Assembly: GCF_019218265.1 (NCBI RefSeq)
Contig: NZ_JAHUZE010000004.1
Location: forward strand, 288,001-352,000
Length of the DNA: 64,000 nucleotides
From: Maritimibacter dapengensis
GTDB taxonomy: Bacteria; Pseudomonadota; Alphaproteobacteria; Rhodobacterales; Rhodobacteraceae
Reading direction: 5' to 3'
Shown: piece after piece, positions 16,778 through 27,100 of the stretch
Layout: every line of letters starts with the position of its first letter
How positions within the stretch are numbered: the first letter of the stretch is position 1
Program-made: the position numbers and the translations under genes
Notes under the pieces: generated by a model
Told to the model about the DNA's origin: nothing
Database searches by the model: none
What the model saw: only the letters and a program-made list of their open reading frames with translations

Positions 16778-19660
16778 CTAAACCCCCAATACCTTCATCA
16801 CCTCATCTCCGAGGTGGTTGATGACCTTCACCGCGATCCGCCCCGACTTGGGCCGCGTAAACGGCCGCGACACCGTTCGCTTCAGGCTCTCCCACGCCTC
16901 CTCGTCTACTTCGCCTTTCAGCGTCGTCTTGAGTTGTTTGTAGGGGATATCCGCCCCCGGGAAATACGCATGGCGCACGAAGAAGCTCTCTTCGTTGTAG
17001 TCCGTATCGATGAACCAGCAGGCGATGTCGTCGGGTTCGCTCGACACCACGTCTCCGGTTGCTGGTTTGAAGATGTCGACGCCGAGCAACTCGATGCGGA
17101 ACTTGTCGCCGTCTGCGGTCAGCTTGATGTCCGGCTCGCCGAAGACGACGAAGAGGTTGCCGCCACCGGCTTTCAGGTCCCCTGCCATATGCAGGTCCGG
17201 GTTCATTCGCGCGTGCAACACGGGGATGCGGCCCAGTTTGCGGAACTCGGCCGTATGCGCGTCGAAGTTGAAGGCGCAGGCGATGACGATGTCGAAGCCC
17301 GCGTCCGCTGCCTCGCGCGCAGCAGCCACGAGGTCGGCGCGTTGCACGGTGCCGTATTCCGGGCCGATGAAGATGCCTGCGCGGCGCTCCGTGTCGCCCT
17401 CCATATACCGGCCTTCCGCGGCGAGCCATTCGCCGGGCCAGGCGGACAGGCTGGTGAAGTCGATCTTGTCTGACTTGTCGGCCTGCTGCACCCCGGCCTT
17501 GGTCAGGTTTTCCAAGATCGCGGTGCGGTAGTTTTCTGCCTCCTGCGCACCGGGGGCACGGGCACCCGTGGCGGCGTCGTGTTCCTCGATCAACTCGCCG
17601 TATTTGTTGACGGCTTGGGTGCGGTGGGGCGAGAGGCTTTCCACCGTGAACGGCCCCGCCACGCGGACGCGTTTCTTGTCCTCGAAGGGTTTGTCGTAGA
17701 GGAACTCGAAGTCGGCCTTGGCGGCGATGGAGGCGTCGATTTCCTTTTGTCGGGCGATGCGGGCCTCCCAGAAATCGGCCAGCGCTGTCTTGGCGGCCTC
17801 AGACCAATGCTCGGGTGCCTCGCGCGGGATTTCCCATTCCATGAAGCCATTCGCGGGCGCGGATTCGCCGGAGGGGAGGGTGACGTCTCCGGAGGCGGTG
17901 AAGTCGATCTCCTCGCCCTTACGCCCGCCGGTCTCGACCATGAACGGGGTCGGGTGGCCGGTGAGGGCGGTGTTGAGCGCTGCGCGGGCGTCCTCGACGG
18001 CGGGCTGCATCGTGTCCCAGATCGTGTCGATCTCGGTGTTGTTGGCGATGGATTTGAGCGTGATATGCGGCACGCGGTCATAGACGAAGCCATGTCGGAT
18101 ATCGCCGAAGGTGTCGTGGGTCGAGGGGGCGGAGCGTGTCACCTCGGCCTCTTTGCGCTGCCCCTCGGGGCTGTCGGCGAGCAGATACCAGGGGTATTTC
18201 GCCCCCATGATCCGGGCACGGGCCAGCGCCAGCGCCACGCGGGAGGTGTCGATGGTGATCCACCGCCGCCCCCATTGCTCGGCCACATAAGCGGTGGTGC
18301 CGGAGCCGCAGGTCGGATCGAGCACGAGATCGCCGGGGTCGGTGGTCATTAGGAGGCAGCGGGAAACGATCTTGCTGCCAGTTTGGACCACATAAACCTT
18401 CGGATCTGTAAAGCTGCCTGTTCCAGTATCCATCCAAATATTGGTGTGGGGGGAGAGTGGAAAGTCGTCGATGTATTTGTAATGCGCAATGGTCTTTCCA
18501 CTGGGTTGGATCATCTGGGCTTTTTGCAGTCGATCCATACCAGTGACGTTCGTTCTCCAACCTCCGCGCGAAGGCTTGGAAAGGGTCCCGTGCAGCGGGT
18601 AGGCGAAAGTTGTTGTCGAGCTTCCACTGGCCGATGTCATGCTCGATAGACGATAGATTTTGGAGGCGCGTGGCAAAGAAGTAGGGTCGGCGATTTCCTC
18701 TTTCGTTAGGTTTCTTCGTGACCCGTCTGGCATAAGAACATGACGATAAACTTGTGCGGCCGATTTACCCTCGATCTTTTCATACCATGCCGGTCGGATT
18801 TTTAGCTGCCCCTTATTCTTTGCGTAGAAAACTATGAAATCGGATGCTGACGGCAAGAGCGAAGAGGTTTGGCTGCCTGACTTGAAAATCGTAATCTGAC
18901 TGACAAAATTCTCCTCCCCGAACACCTCATCCATCAGCGCCCGGACCCGGTGGACGTTCTCGTCTCCGATCTGGACAAAGCAGGACCCGCTCTCGGTCAA
19001 AAGCTCCCTTGCCACCACAAGCCGGTCGCGCAGGTATTGCAGGTAGCTGTGGATGCCGTCGCGCCATGTGTCGCGAAAGGCCTTTACCTGCTCCGGCTCG
19101 CGCGTCAGGTGCTCGAGCTTGCCGTCCTTCACGTCGCGCGACGTGGTGCTCCACTGGAAATTCGAGTTGAACTTGATGCCATAGGGCGGGTCGATATAGA
19201 TCGCCTGCACCTGACCCTTCAGCCCCTCGCGCTCGGCCAGTGACGCCATGACCTGCAACCCGTCGCCCAGGATCATCCGGTTCGACCAGCGTTTCTGGTG
19301 CCGGTAGAACTCGATCTCGGCCTCGCGGTCGTCGTCGGTGATCCCGAAGTGGTCGAAAAGGTCCGCGCCCCCGCCCTCGCCATTCCGCTTCCCGCCCGCG
19401 CGAAGGTCCTCGATGATCGCCTTGGGATGCACCTGCTCCTGCAAGTAAATCGGCGGCGCGTCCATCGTCACGGCGGCCTGATCGATGTCCTTGCCCCGCC
19501 AGATCAACTGCGGATCAAGGTCCGGATTGCGCCGCTCATAGGCGACCTTGATGGGCTTGGCGTCCTCCGGATCCATCATCGGCGCAAGCTCCGGCGTCGG
19601 GATGTTCACGCGGGTGTCGTCATGGGTGATCGGCGCGATGGGGGTTTTCTTGTCGGTCAT
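16778..19660 (-). CDS. mod: type III restriction-modification DNA methyltransferase (Mod-like)
   Basis: The 960-residue protein is a beta-class adenine/cytosine-N4 methyltransferase. The catalytic motif IV, IYIDPPYGI, lies at about residue 155, before the AdoMet-binding motif DPTCGSGTT at about 450. The region between holds the target-recognition part. It is longer than typical Mod subunits because of a C-terminal extension of about 300 residues ending in RPKSGRIAVKVINHLGDEVM. It would methylate one strand of an asymmetric site and form the specificity subunit of the complex with Res. Its start overlaps the stop of the NYN gene by four bases. Confidence 0.9.
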   Translation of the reverse strand: MTDKKTPIAPITHDDTRVNIPTPELAPMMDPEDAKPIKVAYERRNPDLDPQLIWRGKDIDQAAVTMDAPPIYLQEQVHPKAIIEDLRAGGKRNGEGGGADLFDHFGITDDDREAEIEFYRHQKRWSNRMILGDGLQVMASLAEREGLKGQVQAIYIDPPYGIKFNSNFQWSTTSRDVKDGKLEHLTREPEQVKAFRDTWRDGIHSYLQYLRDRLVVARELLTESGSCFVQIGDENVHRVRALMDEVFGEENFVSQITIFKSGSQTSSLLPSASDFIVFYAKNKGQLKIRPAWYEKIEGKSAAQVYRHVLMPDGSRRNLTKEEIADPTSLPRASKIYRLSSMTSASGSSTTTFAYPLHGTLSKPSRGGWRTNVTGMDRLQKAQMIQPSGKTIAHYKYIDDFPLSPHTNIWMDTGTGSFTDPKVYVVQTGSKIVSRCLLMTTDPGDLVLDPTCGSGTTAYVAEQWGRRWITIDTSRVALALARARIMGAKYPWYLLADSPEGQRKEAEVTRSAPSTHDTFGDIRHGFVYDRVPHITLKSIANNTEIDTIWDTMQPAVEDARAALNTALTGHPTPFMVETGGRKGEEIDFTASGDVTLPSGESAPANGFMEWEIPREAPEHWSEAAKTALADFWEARIARQKEIDASIAAKADFEFLYDKPFEDKKRVRVAGPFTVESLSPHRTQAVNKYGELIEEHDAATGARAPGAQEAENYRTAILENLTKAGVQQADKSDKIDFTSLSAWPGEWLAAEGRYMEGDTERRAGIFIGPEYGTVQRADLVAAAREAADAGFDIVIACAFNFDAHTAEFRKLGRIPVLHARMNPDLHMAGDLKAGGGNLFVVFGEPDIKLTADGDKFRIELLGVDIFKPATGDVVSSEPDDIACWFIDTDYNEESFFVRHAYFPGADIPYKQLKTTLKGEVDEEAWESLKRTVSRPFTRPKSGRIAVKVINHLGDEVMKVLGV

Positions 19661-20370
19661 GCTTTGGCCTTCGGTTCGGGTTTCGGCTGCGGCTTGGGGA
19701 AACCGCTACGCAGCCCGTCAATGTGTTCGAACAAGTTTTCGTCGACCTTACGCCATAGGGGATCGAGGACGAATTTTATGCCTTCTCTGCGCGCGAGCTT
19801 GGCTGCCGGCACGAAGTCACTATCGCCTGCGACCAACACGATCATGTCGGCTTGGCGTTTCAGAGTGATCGAGGCGATATCCAGACCAATTCGCATGTCG
19901 ACGGCATTCTGGCGGAACGTCGGGCGGAAGTCGTCATCCGTCAGATCCGCGAAGTCTCGATTTTTCTTCAGTAGGTCGCGCAGAACGCTGGGCTTCAGTT
20001 CCCACAGGCTATCGGGGTCACGGCGAACTTCGCCCAGACGCACGGCCATATTGGATGTGCGACGAAGATTGTCGTGGAGAGCGAGGTGGAATTTGGCACG
20101 GTCTGTTTTTGCGTAGTCGATGCCTTTTGCGCTAATCGGCAGATGACCTTTGTCCAGATAAGGCCGCGCGTCGTAGTAGAACGAGCGGTAGAGGAGGGCA
20201 CGCGGATGGGCTGCCCTTTCGATCTTGTTGATCTGTTTGAGGTGACTGGTGACCAGACGACTTATGTCACGGCAAACGGCAGCGGCATCTTCACGGTTCG
20301 TCGTGGGGCGAACGGTGCGCAGGCGTTTTAGGAAGTAGCCGCCATCTATCAGAATAGCGACCTTCGTCAT
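19657..20370 (-). CDS. NYN-domain putative ribonuclease
   Basis: The 237-residue protein begins MTKVAILIDGGYFLKRL, the NYN/PIN-like fold opening with its first acidic metal ligand. It continues with DMRIGLDIASITLKRQADMIVLVAGDSDFVPAAK, which carries the later Asp cluster. NYN proteins are Mg-dependent RNases. The C-terminus is a short Pro/Lys tail. The frame opens upstream to 20532, but the conserved MTKVAILIDGG start at 20370 is clearly right. It lies between res and mod, and its stop overlaps the mod start (ATGA), so it is produced with the methyltransferase. A nuclease acting on RNA inside a type III operon is not part of the classical system. Confidence 0.88.
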   Translation of the reverse strand: MTKVAILIDGGYFLKRLRTVRPTTNREDAAAVCRDISRLVTSHLKQINKIERAAHPRALLYRSFYYDARPYLDKGHLPISAKGIDYAKTDRAKFHLALHDNLRRTSNMAVRLGEVRRDPDSLWELKPSVLRDLLKKNRDFADLTDDDFRPTFRQNAVDMRIGLDIASITLKRQADMIVLVAGDSDFVPAAKLARREGIKFVLDPLWRKVDENLFEHIDGLRSGFPKPQPKPEPKAKA

Positions 20371-20500
20371 AGCGTGGCCCAAATAAGGAAAGCCCCAAGG
20401 GGTCGGCGAGGCTCTGGATTTCGAGGAGCAACGCTTACTGCCGAGGGGCGGATAACATGAGAGATAGGGGCATATGCCCCAATATGCAACGAATTTCTCC

Positions 20501-23500
20501 TCATGCCGGCACCTTGCCAAGCATCTCATCAATTGCCGCGTTCAAGCCCGGCCCAAAGTCATTGACGTCCCGCAGTTCCGCAAAGCCCCAGCGCCCATAG
20601 GTGCCGATGCGGTTCACGGCGGGCACCCATTTGTGCCGGATCGTCTCGGCTTTCAGATGAGCGTCCTTGCCACGGTAGCCTTTAACCTCGACCACCAGCG
20701 TCGTCGGTTCCGGCGTGTCGAGGCGGATCAGGAAGTCCGGGCGATACATGCGCGGCTCGCCTTCCATGACATAGGGCACTTCCAGCCCGAGGTTGTGGTT
20801 CTTGGCGTAAAAGATCACGCGCGGATGCTCTTCGATCCGGGCCGCCAGTTGGTCCTCCCACTCGCTATCGGTGATGATCCAGTTGATATGGCTTTTGTCC
20901 GGGCGCGGGGCGAAGCGCGAGGCTTTGGTCGTGTTGAAGTTGACGCACAAAGTCGATCCGGTCGGATTGTAGGGGTCGAGCACCGCACGCATGATCTTGT
21001 CGCCGCCGGGCTTGTCGATCAGCGCCCCGAAGATCAGATCGCAGACCTCGTCCGCCAATTCCCGGTAGAGAAGTTGCGCGGGTTTAGTGTCGCCGGTGCA
21101 GACGAGGTGCCCTTCGGACAGCCACTGCATGACGATCCTCTTCGCTGCCGGGATCAAGTGCATGCGTGGCGCTTGGTTCGCATCGCGGAGTTTCTCGAAC
21201 ACCATGTGCTTGGCGACATGGTAGGCGATCGTCGATTGGCGGGTGGTTTCGAGGTAGTCGAGATTGAGAACCTCGGTCTCCCCCACGATCCCCTGCATCG
21301 TAACGACGGTCGCCGACACCTTTTCGGGCGAAAGGACATAGGGCTCCATCCCAGAGAAATCGACGTCGAGGCGATCCGAGGGCAGGTCGGCGACATAACC
21401 GTTCACATGGGGGAAAGTGATTTCCAGATGGTCGCGTTCCGGCGAAATGGCCCGAACGTTGACGACATCACGGGGTTGCTGCGGTGGAGCGACACGCGGC
21501 TGATCCGAGAAGTTCAGCCCGTCGATCCCCATGATGTCCGCGTATTCGGTGCGAAAGTGTTTCGTTTCCGGGTCGATGTCGTAGGACAGGCGGCGCAGTG
21601 CACGACCGATGACTTGTTCGCAGATCAACTTTGTGCCGAATGCGCGAAGCCCGAGGATGTGCGTGACATTGTTCGCATCCCACCCCTCGGTTAGCATCGA
21701 CACGGAGACGACGCAGCGCACTTGTTCGCCGAGACGGCCCTTTTTCCCGACGGTGTTCATGACCTCACGAAGAATGTTTGCGTCGGTCAGATCCTCGGTC
21801 GCGCCGCCTCGCGCGGCCTGTTCCCGCCGGAAGGCTTCGATCTCCTCTGCGTGGGCATCGCGAAACGCTTTGTCGATGTCACCACCGGCCTCGAGCGTCG
21901 CGCTATCGATCAGAACCGTGCGGGGGCGCGACAGCCGCTCGCCATCGCTCGAAAAATTCGAAAAGAGATCGCATTTGCCGGGGATGGTTTCAATGACACC
22001 ATCTTCGCTTTCGACCTCGTAACCCGCGACGTAATCGCGAAGCAGCTCCGAGTTCGTCGTGTTGTTGCACACGATGATGAAAACGGGCGGGATACCTACC
22101 CCCTCTTTCTCCCACAGCTCGTATGTCCGTTTGTAGTGACCATAGAGCGCGTCGACGGCCGTCTTGAGTTCCAGCGGAAGCTTCTGTGGATCCGGCCTAA
22201 CCCCTTTGGACTTCTTGGGCATCTTCTTCCCGATGGCGTCCCAAAGGTTACGATAGAGGGGCTCCGGCTCACCAGGCAGATTGTCGGCTACAGGAACGCG
22301 CGGAAGTTTCACGATGCCGCATTCGATCGCATCCATCAGCGAAAAGTCGGAAATGACCCAAGGAAACAGCGTGCCCTCGACCCATCCTGATCCAGAGAGA
22401 AAGAATGGCGTTGCAGACAGATCGTAGACCGTCTGAACGCCAATCTGGCGTTTTGCAGCTTCCAGCCCCGAAATCCACAAACGGGCGGCTTCAGCGTTCT
22501 CTTCCGCCTCTTTTCGCGCGTCCCCAGTAAGCTTCGCCTGCTCAGCGTCCGGTTTTTCGCGGTAACAGTGATGTGCCTCGTCGTTGATCACATTGATCCG
22601 GCCCAAACCCATGAGATCCGGCATCACCCGCTGAAGCATCTGACCCTCAGTCTCGAGCGTCGTGACGGCATCCCCGTGGCCTTCGAGCGCGGCGCGCGTG
22701 CCCTTTGACAGAGATATCCTCTCCCGCAACTTGAACGCGTGGTAGTTCGTCAGAACGATCTTCGCGCGCTGCATGTCCTGCATAAGGTCGCCGGGAACAA
22801 GATTGATCCGCTCGTAGTAGTTTTCGGCGTCGTTCGGCAGGAGCACCCGAAGCCGGTCGCGGATGGTGATCCCGGGTGTGACGATCAGAAAACCGCGGGA
22901 AAACGTCTTGGAACTCGGACTTCGAACCGAATTCAAGGACTGCCAAGCTATGAGCATGGCCATGACCGTGGTCTTGCCGGCACCTGTCGCCAGCTTCATG
23001 GCAACTCGGAAAAGGTCCGGGTTGGCGTCTTTGTTCGCGGCTTCGAGCCGTGCTCGAACCTGTTTCCCGCGAGGACCCAGTTTGGGTGCGACCTCGGCCA
23101 GCCAGATCGCGGTTTCGACGGCTTCGAGCTGACAGAAGAAGGGGCGGATGACTTGCGTTTCGTCCTTCTGAATCGCTCGCCAGTGCTGGAGCAATCTTTG
23201 GGTGATGGGAGAAACCTGCCAGTCGTTCGGGTTCGGTAGCTGGCGCCAACTATCCACCTGAGAGCGAAGCTCGTTCACGAACTCGGTGACGTTGTATGCG
23301 GAGTCGAGACCGCCCAGCCCTGCTTCGCTGAGCTCCAGTTCGGATTGCGACGCACCGCGCGAACGCTTGGGCTTCGGCATCGCAGAAATCAAATCCGATC
23401 GGCGGCGAGATGAGATGATGCGATCCGTTGGGCGGCCTTCTTTGTCGAGTTCCCAATGCTGATCAGGCACGAAATATGGTGAATTCAAAATCGGCTGTTC

Positions 23501-23512
23501 AAAAAACGACAC
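20501..23512 (-). CDS. res: type III restriction enzyme, Res subunit
   Basis: The 1003-residue protein has the Res layout. The N-terminus SFFEQPILNSPYFVPDQHWEL leads into an SF2 helicase with Walker A ATGAGKT (about residue 177), DEAH (about 307), and motif VI in RALRR. A C-terminal PD-(D/E)XK endonuclease follows, with the Asp in RPDFLIRL and then VVEVKGYRG (about 925-945). It translocates or slides on DNA and cuts beside unmethylated sites together with Mod. I chose a GTG start at 23512, not the ATG at 23563, because GGGAGG lies seven bases upstream and the conserved sequence begins right there. It is the first gene of the minus-strand operon. Confidence 0.92.
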   Translation of the reverse strand: MSFFEQPILNSPYFVPDQHWELDKEGRPTDRIISSRRRSDLISAMPKPKRSRGASQSELELSEAGLGGLDSAYNVTEFVNELRSQVDSWRQLPNPNDWQVSPITQRLLQHWRAIQKDETQVIRPFFCQLEAVETAIWLAEVAPKLGPRGKQVRARLEAANKDANPDLFRVAMKLATGAGKTTVMAMLIAWQSLNSVRSPSSKTFSRGFLIVTPGITIRDRLRVLLPNDAENYYERINLVPGDLMQDMQRAKIVLTNYHAFKLRERISLSKGTRAALEGHGDAVTTLETEGQMLQRVMPDLMGLGRINVINDEAHHCYREKPDAEQAKLTGDARKEAEENAEAARLWISGLEAAKRQIGVQTVYDLSATPFFLSGSGWVEGTLFPWVISDFSLMDAIECGIVKLPRVPVADNLPGEPEPLYRNLWDAIGKKMPKKSKGVRPDPQKLPLELKTAVDALYGHYKRTYELWEKEGVGIPPVFIIVCNNTTNSELLRDYVAGYEVESEDGVIETIPGKCDLFSNFSSDGERLSRPRTVLIDSATLEAGGDIDKAFRDAHAEEIEAFRREQAARGGATEDLTDANILREVMNTVGKKGRLGEQVRCVVSVSMLTEGWDANNVTHILGLRAFGTKLICEQVIGRALRRLSYDIDPETKHFRTEYADIMGIDGLNFSDQPRVAPPQQPRDVVNVRAISPERDHLEITFPHVNGYVADLPSDRLDVDFSGMEPYVLSPEKVSATVVTMQGIVGETEVLNLDYLETTRQSTIAYHVAKHMVFEKLRDANQAPRMHLIPAAKRIVMQWLSEGHLVCTGDTKPAQLLYRELADEVCDLIFGALIDKPGGDKIMRAVLDPYNPTGSTLCVNFNTTKASRFAPRPDKSHINWIITDSEWEDQLAARIEEHPRVIFYAKNHNLGLEVPYVMEGEPRMYRPDFLIRLDTPEPTTLVVEVKGYRGKDAHLKAETIRHKWVPAVNRIGTYGRWGFAELRDVNDFGPGLNAAIDEMLGKVPA

Positions 23513-23563
23513 TGACCGCCTCCCTTTTTTCTGCACCAAATCAAATACTTTGACCCGTAGCAA

Positions 23564-24103
23564 TATCTACTCGCTTGTTTCGTCCATCGGTTGAGGCCTC
23601 TGTTCAACTCTTTGAAGGATGGGTGTCTGACGATTGTGACCGCACTCGAGGCGCATAGCTCGCCTTGTCGACGTCGATCATCCCGCCGGTCTCATCAGCC
23701 TTGCTCACATTGATCGGCTCGTATGGGCCCTACGAACTCCTTACGATCTGTCATCGCGTCGCACTTGATCGGCTGATCATTTTGTTTCCTTGCCGCCAAT
23801 TATTGTTCGCCGGAGTAGGTGGCGGCCTACGGCTGATACAGGAATTATCGTTGGATTGCAGCGCCGCCGGCGAAATCGCAGTTTTCTAAGAAAGGGAATT
23901 ATTTTCGACTGTGAAATGGTAGGCTCGGCCTTGACTGGATGAATGAATATCAACGCTCCAGTATTCAAAAAAGTGTTTTGAGCCAAATGATTGCAGTTGG
24001 TCGTTGATTGTGTTTCTGGTCTCTCTTATGCAATCCGGGCTCGGAGCAGATGATCATATGCGTGAATCACAAGGTGATTCACGCAGAACGCTGAATATGT
24101 GGG
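23564..24103. promoter_or_regulatory. divergent promoter region between the restriction operon and the five-gene operon
   Basis: No gene is supportable here. The stretch is locally AT-richer than its surroundings (for example 23885-24000), as expected for promoters. It contains one strong feature, the 25-base inverted repeat listed separately at 24060-24084. Confidence 0.55.
24060..24084. promoter_or_regulatory. 11-bp perfect inverted repeat, operator candidate
   Basis: GCGTGAATCAC (24060-24070) and GTGATTCACGC (24074-24084) are exact reverse complements with a three-base spacer. They end 19 bases before the GTG of the first gene in the five-gene operon. No T-run follows, so a repressor site is more likely than a terminator. 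Confidence 0.6.
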
Positions 24104-27100
24104 GTGTCCGTGGACGAGTCGTCAATCCTGAGAACGATTAGAGCGTTTCCGCGCGGTCGAACCACAGAGGAGACACTGGTCATCGTCGGGGCCGGATTTA
24201 ATCACGACAAGCGCATGGCTGCATTGGCTGAGATCGATCAGCTTATTCGTGACGGGAAAATTCGGAAGGATCGGACCGGTCGTTTGCTGGCCCATTTCGG
24301 CTCCTTGTCTATTGGTAGCTCCAAGGCTGAGGCGAGCACGACGATCGATGGAGAAGAGAACAGTATCCTCACAGCAGCACCAGCGCTGTTTTCTCAGATC
24401 GACGATCCCTCGGAAGAGCTCGCCGTGGAAGAAAAGGATACTACCAATATCGATCTCGGAGCTGTCTTGCGATACTGGCGTTCGGCGCTAAGAGCTGACC
24501 CTCGCGGAGCGACTACGCAGGTCGAAGACAAGCATGGCATTGAATGGACGTTGATCTCTGGTGCAGGCCCGATCGTTCCTGGTGAGGGAGCGACCGTCCA
24601 GATCCGCCTTTCACTCTCCGGCTTGCCCGCGACGTTTCAGGAGGCGCTCGTTCGACGAGAGGGGAATGAGAATGCCTTGGCTGTAGGTTGGCCATTGTCT
24701 GTCGCGCGACAGCGTGGTGTGCCGATTGTTCGGCCTATCGGGCTTCTTGCAGCAAGCTGGGAGCGTCAGGGCGACGACCTGATCCTGTCGCTTCATGCCG
24801 ATGATGTCTTGGTGAATCCGGAATGGGTTCAGCAAGCCGCTCGTGCGAGTGGGTGGAACAGGAACGACCTTGCGGACGTGTTTCATTCCGACGACGGTGT
24901 CGGCCTCCCGGCGATCGAGTTTTTGGACAAACTGAAGGTCGCTGTCGCAAGTCAGATCAAAGGACGGATCAATGGAGAGGATCTGGTCTCGAGCTTGAAC
25001 CTGAACTCGCAAGGTATCTTCGACGCGGCCGCAGTTTTCCTGCCGACAGACAGTTCGTTCGTTGCCGGTGCTGCGCGAAACCTCGATGAGATTGCCTCGT
25101 GGTCCGAGGATCGGATTGCTCAAACCGCCCTTGGCGCGGCGCTCGGTATGCAGGCCGAGGTGAAACCTGCGGCCGCGGCGATTGATGCGGGCCCCTTGAA
25201 TCAAGAACAACTTCGTGCGGTTCGCGGGGCATGCGAAGCGCCTCTCACTGTCGTCACCGGGCCGCCGGGAACTGGCAAGAGCCAAGCGATCGTGTCGATG
25301 GCCGCGTCGGTTCTTGCCGCAGGTGGAAGCGTGCTTGTGGCTTCGAAAAATCATCAGGCGCTCGATGCCGTAGAGGACCGCCTCGGCAGTTTATCGTCCA
25401 ACACTTCCTTCATGGTTCGAACATTGAACCCGAATGCCGAGATCGACGTCGGCTTTGCGGACGTATTGAAAGCCTTGATCGACAACGAGAATTCATCTCT
25501 TTCGTCCGATGTGGACGAGCTTGCGCTGGCGCGCCTCGTCGATCTTGCACGCCGCCGGGCGCAATCGTTGGATCAGATGGAGCGCGTGGCGGAGATCGAA
25601 TGCGCTTTGACCGATATCTTGGAACGGATCGCTCTTAGGACCGATGCAGCGGGCGGGCGTCAGGAACAGACAGGTTCTGACGAAGCTGTGCAGGTAGATA
25701 AGGTAGCTATGTTGGTTCGGCTTTTGCGGTGGTTCCACGCGGTGACATCGAGACGGCCAGCGTCGATCGCAGAGGACGTTGACGACGCACGCCCCGGCTC
25801 GGACCTGATTGGGCTATCACTTTCGGACCTTAAGGCACGCCTTTCGGATTTGCGAGACGAGCTGGCCGAGCTTGGAAAGCCGGAGGACCCGATCACACTT
25901 GGCTCGGACATTCAGGAGATCATTCGGTCGTTGCTCCCCAAAATCCTGTCCAAGAGAGGTTTCGTTGCCGAAACGCGCCGTCGAGAGGTTGCGGAAGTCT
26001 CAGATGATTGGCAGTTCGCAGGGGGGAGGGGGCTGCCACCCGAGGAACTGTCTCAAGCAGTTGTCGAGCACCGTCCGCTATGGCTCGCGTCGGTTCTCGG
26101 CGCGCCAAAGCGCATCCCGCTCCACGACGGTCTGTTCGATCTGGTCATCTTCGACGAGGCGAGCCAGTGCGATATCGCGACCGCCATGCCGCTCTTTGCT
26201 CGGGCGAAGCGAGCGGTCGTCGTCGGCGATGATTTGCAACTGTCGTTCATTCCGCAATTGAGCCAAGCACAGGATCGAAACCTGATGCAGGCGCAAGGTT
26301 TGCCGATTGCTCGGATGGGCCGGTTTGCGCAAAGTCGTCGATCGCTGTTCGACTTCGCGTCACGTGCGCCGTGTGCCGAGCGGATTACGCTGCGCCATCA
26401 GTATCGCTCCGCTGGTCCTATCGTGGATTACATCAGCAGCACGTTCTACGGCGGTGTGCTTGAGACGTCCTACGATCCGGACCGCCTCGTCATGCCCAAA
26501 GGGGCCAAGCCCGGCCTGGCGTGGGAGGATGTTCCGGCACCCGCCGTTTCTGCGGGAGGCAACGTCAACACGGCCGAAGTCGCTACGATCTTGCGGCATC
26601 TGAAGAAACTTCTCGTCGACGAGGGCTATGAGGGGAGTATCGGGGTCGTCACGCCGTTCCGAGCGCAGGTGTTGGAACTGGAAAACGCGATCAACCGTGA
26701 GATTCCCGAGACCAAGCGTATCGCCGCCGAGCTCAAGGTCGGGACTGTCGACGGATTTCAGGGGCAGGAACGCGACCTGATCCTGTTCTCGCCGGTCGTC
26801 GGGCCGCGGAGTCCGCAATCCGGCATGACCTTTTTCCAGCGGGACAAGCGCCGTTTGAACGTGGCGATTTCGAGGGCGAGGGCGGTCGCGATGGTGTTCG
26901 GAGACCTCAATTTCGCGAGGTCCGGCAAATCGACGTCGCTACAACGGTTGGCCGCCTATGCGACTGAACAGCGCGGACGTTCGGGCGAGGGCGTCTTCGA
27001 CAGCGATTGGGAACGAAAGGTTTACCACGCGCTCAAAGCGCGAGGCCTCAACCCAGAGCCCCAATTCGAGATCGCAGGAAGGCGCTTGGATTTCGCCTTG

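Noticed and set aside
17579-18352. Long plus-strand frame (257 codons) inside mod
   Set aside because: It is the antisense shadow of the methyltransferase gene, with low-complexity Gly/Val composition and no ribosome binding site.
20474-21694. 406-codon plus-strand frame inside res
   Set aside because: The opposite strand encodes clear Res helicase and nuclease motifs. The frame is an antisense product of high GC third positions.
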